Below are positions 63,943 through 64,000 of a stretch of 64,000 nucleotides of DNA, piece after piece. Origin of the DNA: HOT-345 sp963531535 (GTDB lineage Bacteria > Patescibacteriota > Gracilibacteria > Absconditabacterales > Absconditicoccaceae); assembly GCA_963531535.1 (NCBI GenBank), contig CAUSGX010000002.1, positions 44,496 through 108,495 of the forward strand. Reading direction: 5' to 3'. The first letter of the stretch is position 1; each line of letters begins with the position of its first letter. The notes under the pieces were generated by a model. It was not told where the DNA came from and ran no database searches. It saw only the letters and a list, made by a program, of their open reading frames with translations. Made by a program: the position numbers and the translations under genes.

Positions 63943-64000
63943 GCTAGTTATATACAAGGTAAAACACTATAGATATAGAAAATCTTCAGCAAAAGTCAAG

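Noticed and set aside
1..64000. CRISPR array, tRNA, rRNA or insertion-sequence transposase
   Set aside because: No regularly spaced repeats, no cloverleaf with conserved T-loop, no rRNA-like stretch and no transposase motif were seen by eye. A covariance-model scan could still find a tRNA.

Overview
The window reads as chromosome of a Candidate Phyla Radiation bacterium that uses genetic code 25 (UGA = glycine), that is Absconditabacteria (SR1) or Gracilibacteria. With the standard code most genes break at in-frame TGA. Read as glycine, the same stretches become full-length housekeeping proteins, with UGA at invariant glycines: the ABC signature LSGGQ of the SbcC-like ATPase, the first P-loop of Der, the RuvC LGLDPG motif, and the lipobox of the lipoprotein at 62096. 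All coordinates below are given on that basis, with TAA and TAG as the only stops. The AMP phosphorylase at 55863 leans toward Absconditabacteria, but I cannot settle the phylum from the sequence alone.

Layout. 1-1300 (minus): ATP synthase a and a fused, duplicated c subunit. 1386-2910 (minus): a DUF559 protein with a palindromic element, and a repeat-containing surface protein. 3083-6653 (plus): an Ig-like repeat protein and a lipoprotein that contain no UGA and look Bacteroidetes-derived. 6920-11684 (minus): three unrecognised secreted proteins in one operon. 11793-13571 (plus): frr, yidC and a small basic protein. 13690-17292: a hypothetical protein, an SbcC-like ATPase and ruvC. 17357-21606 (minus): mtnN, mltG, corA, gatA. 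21816-25338: a protein with a possible Cys-His-Asp triad, der, and a hypothetical protein. 25548-27917: topA.

27954-37559 (plus) is a defence island: hsdM, a RhuM-family gene, a DUF4238-like gene, an hsdS with three target-recognition domains and a 12-bp tandem repeat in its spacer, a PrrC-type anticodon nuclease, and hsdR. 37601-46995: queA, a lipoprotein, a 778-aa protein, a LexA-like repressor divergent from recA, comEC, a coiled-coil membrane protein, and an RluA-family pseudouridine synthase. 47197-51786 encodes a 1529-aa protein of unknown function. 51942-55110 is the secE-nusG-rplK-rplA cluster with two extra membrane-anchored proteins inserted. The rest holds deoA (AMP phosphorylase type), a LepA GTPase domain that stops early, a UPF0489 protein, a flippase, a membrane protein, and two lipoproteins.

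Two signals stand out. First, the palindrome AAATCWGATTT occurs exactly at least 16 times on both strands, in genes and between them and in several reading frames, far above chance, but it is missing from the defence island. It behaves like an uptake-type or architectural repeat. Second, the defence island joins a PrrC-like tRNA nuclease to an unusually built type I restriction system in a code-25 organism. No tRNA, rRNA, CRISPR array or insertion sequence was recognised.
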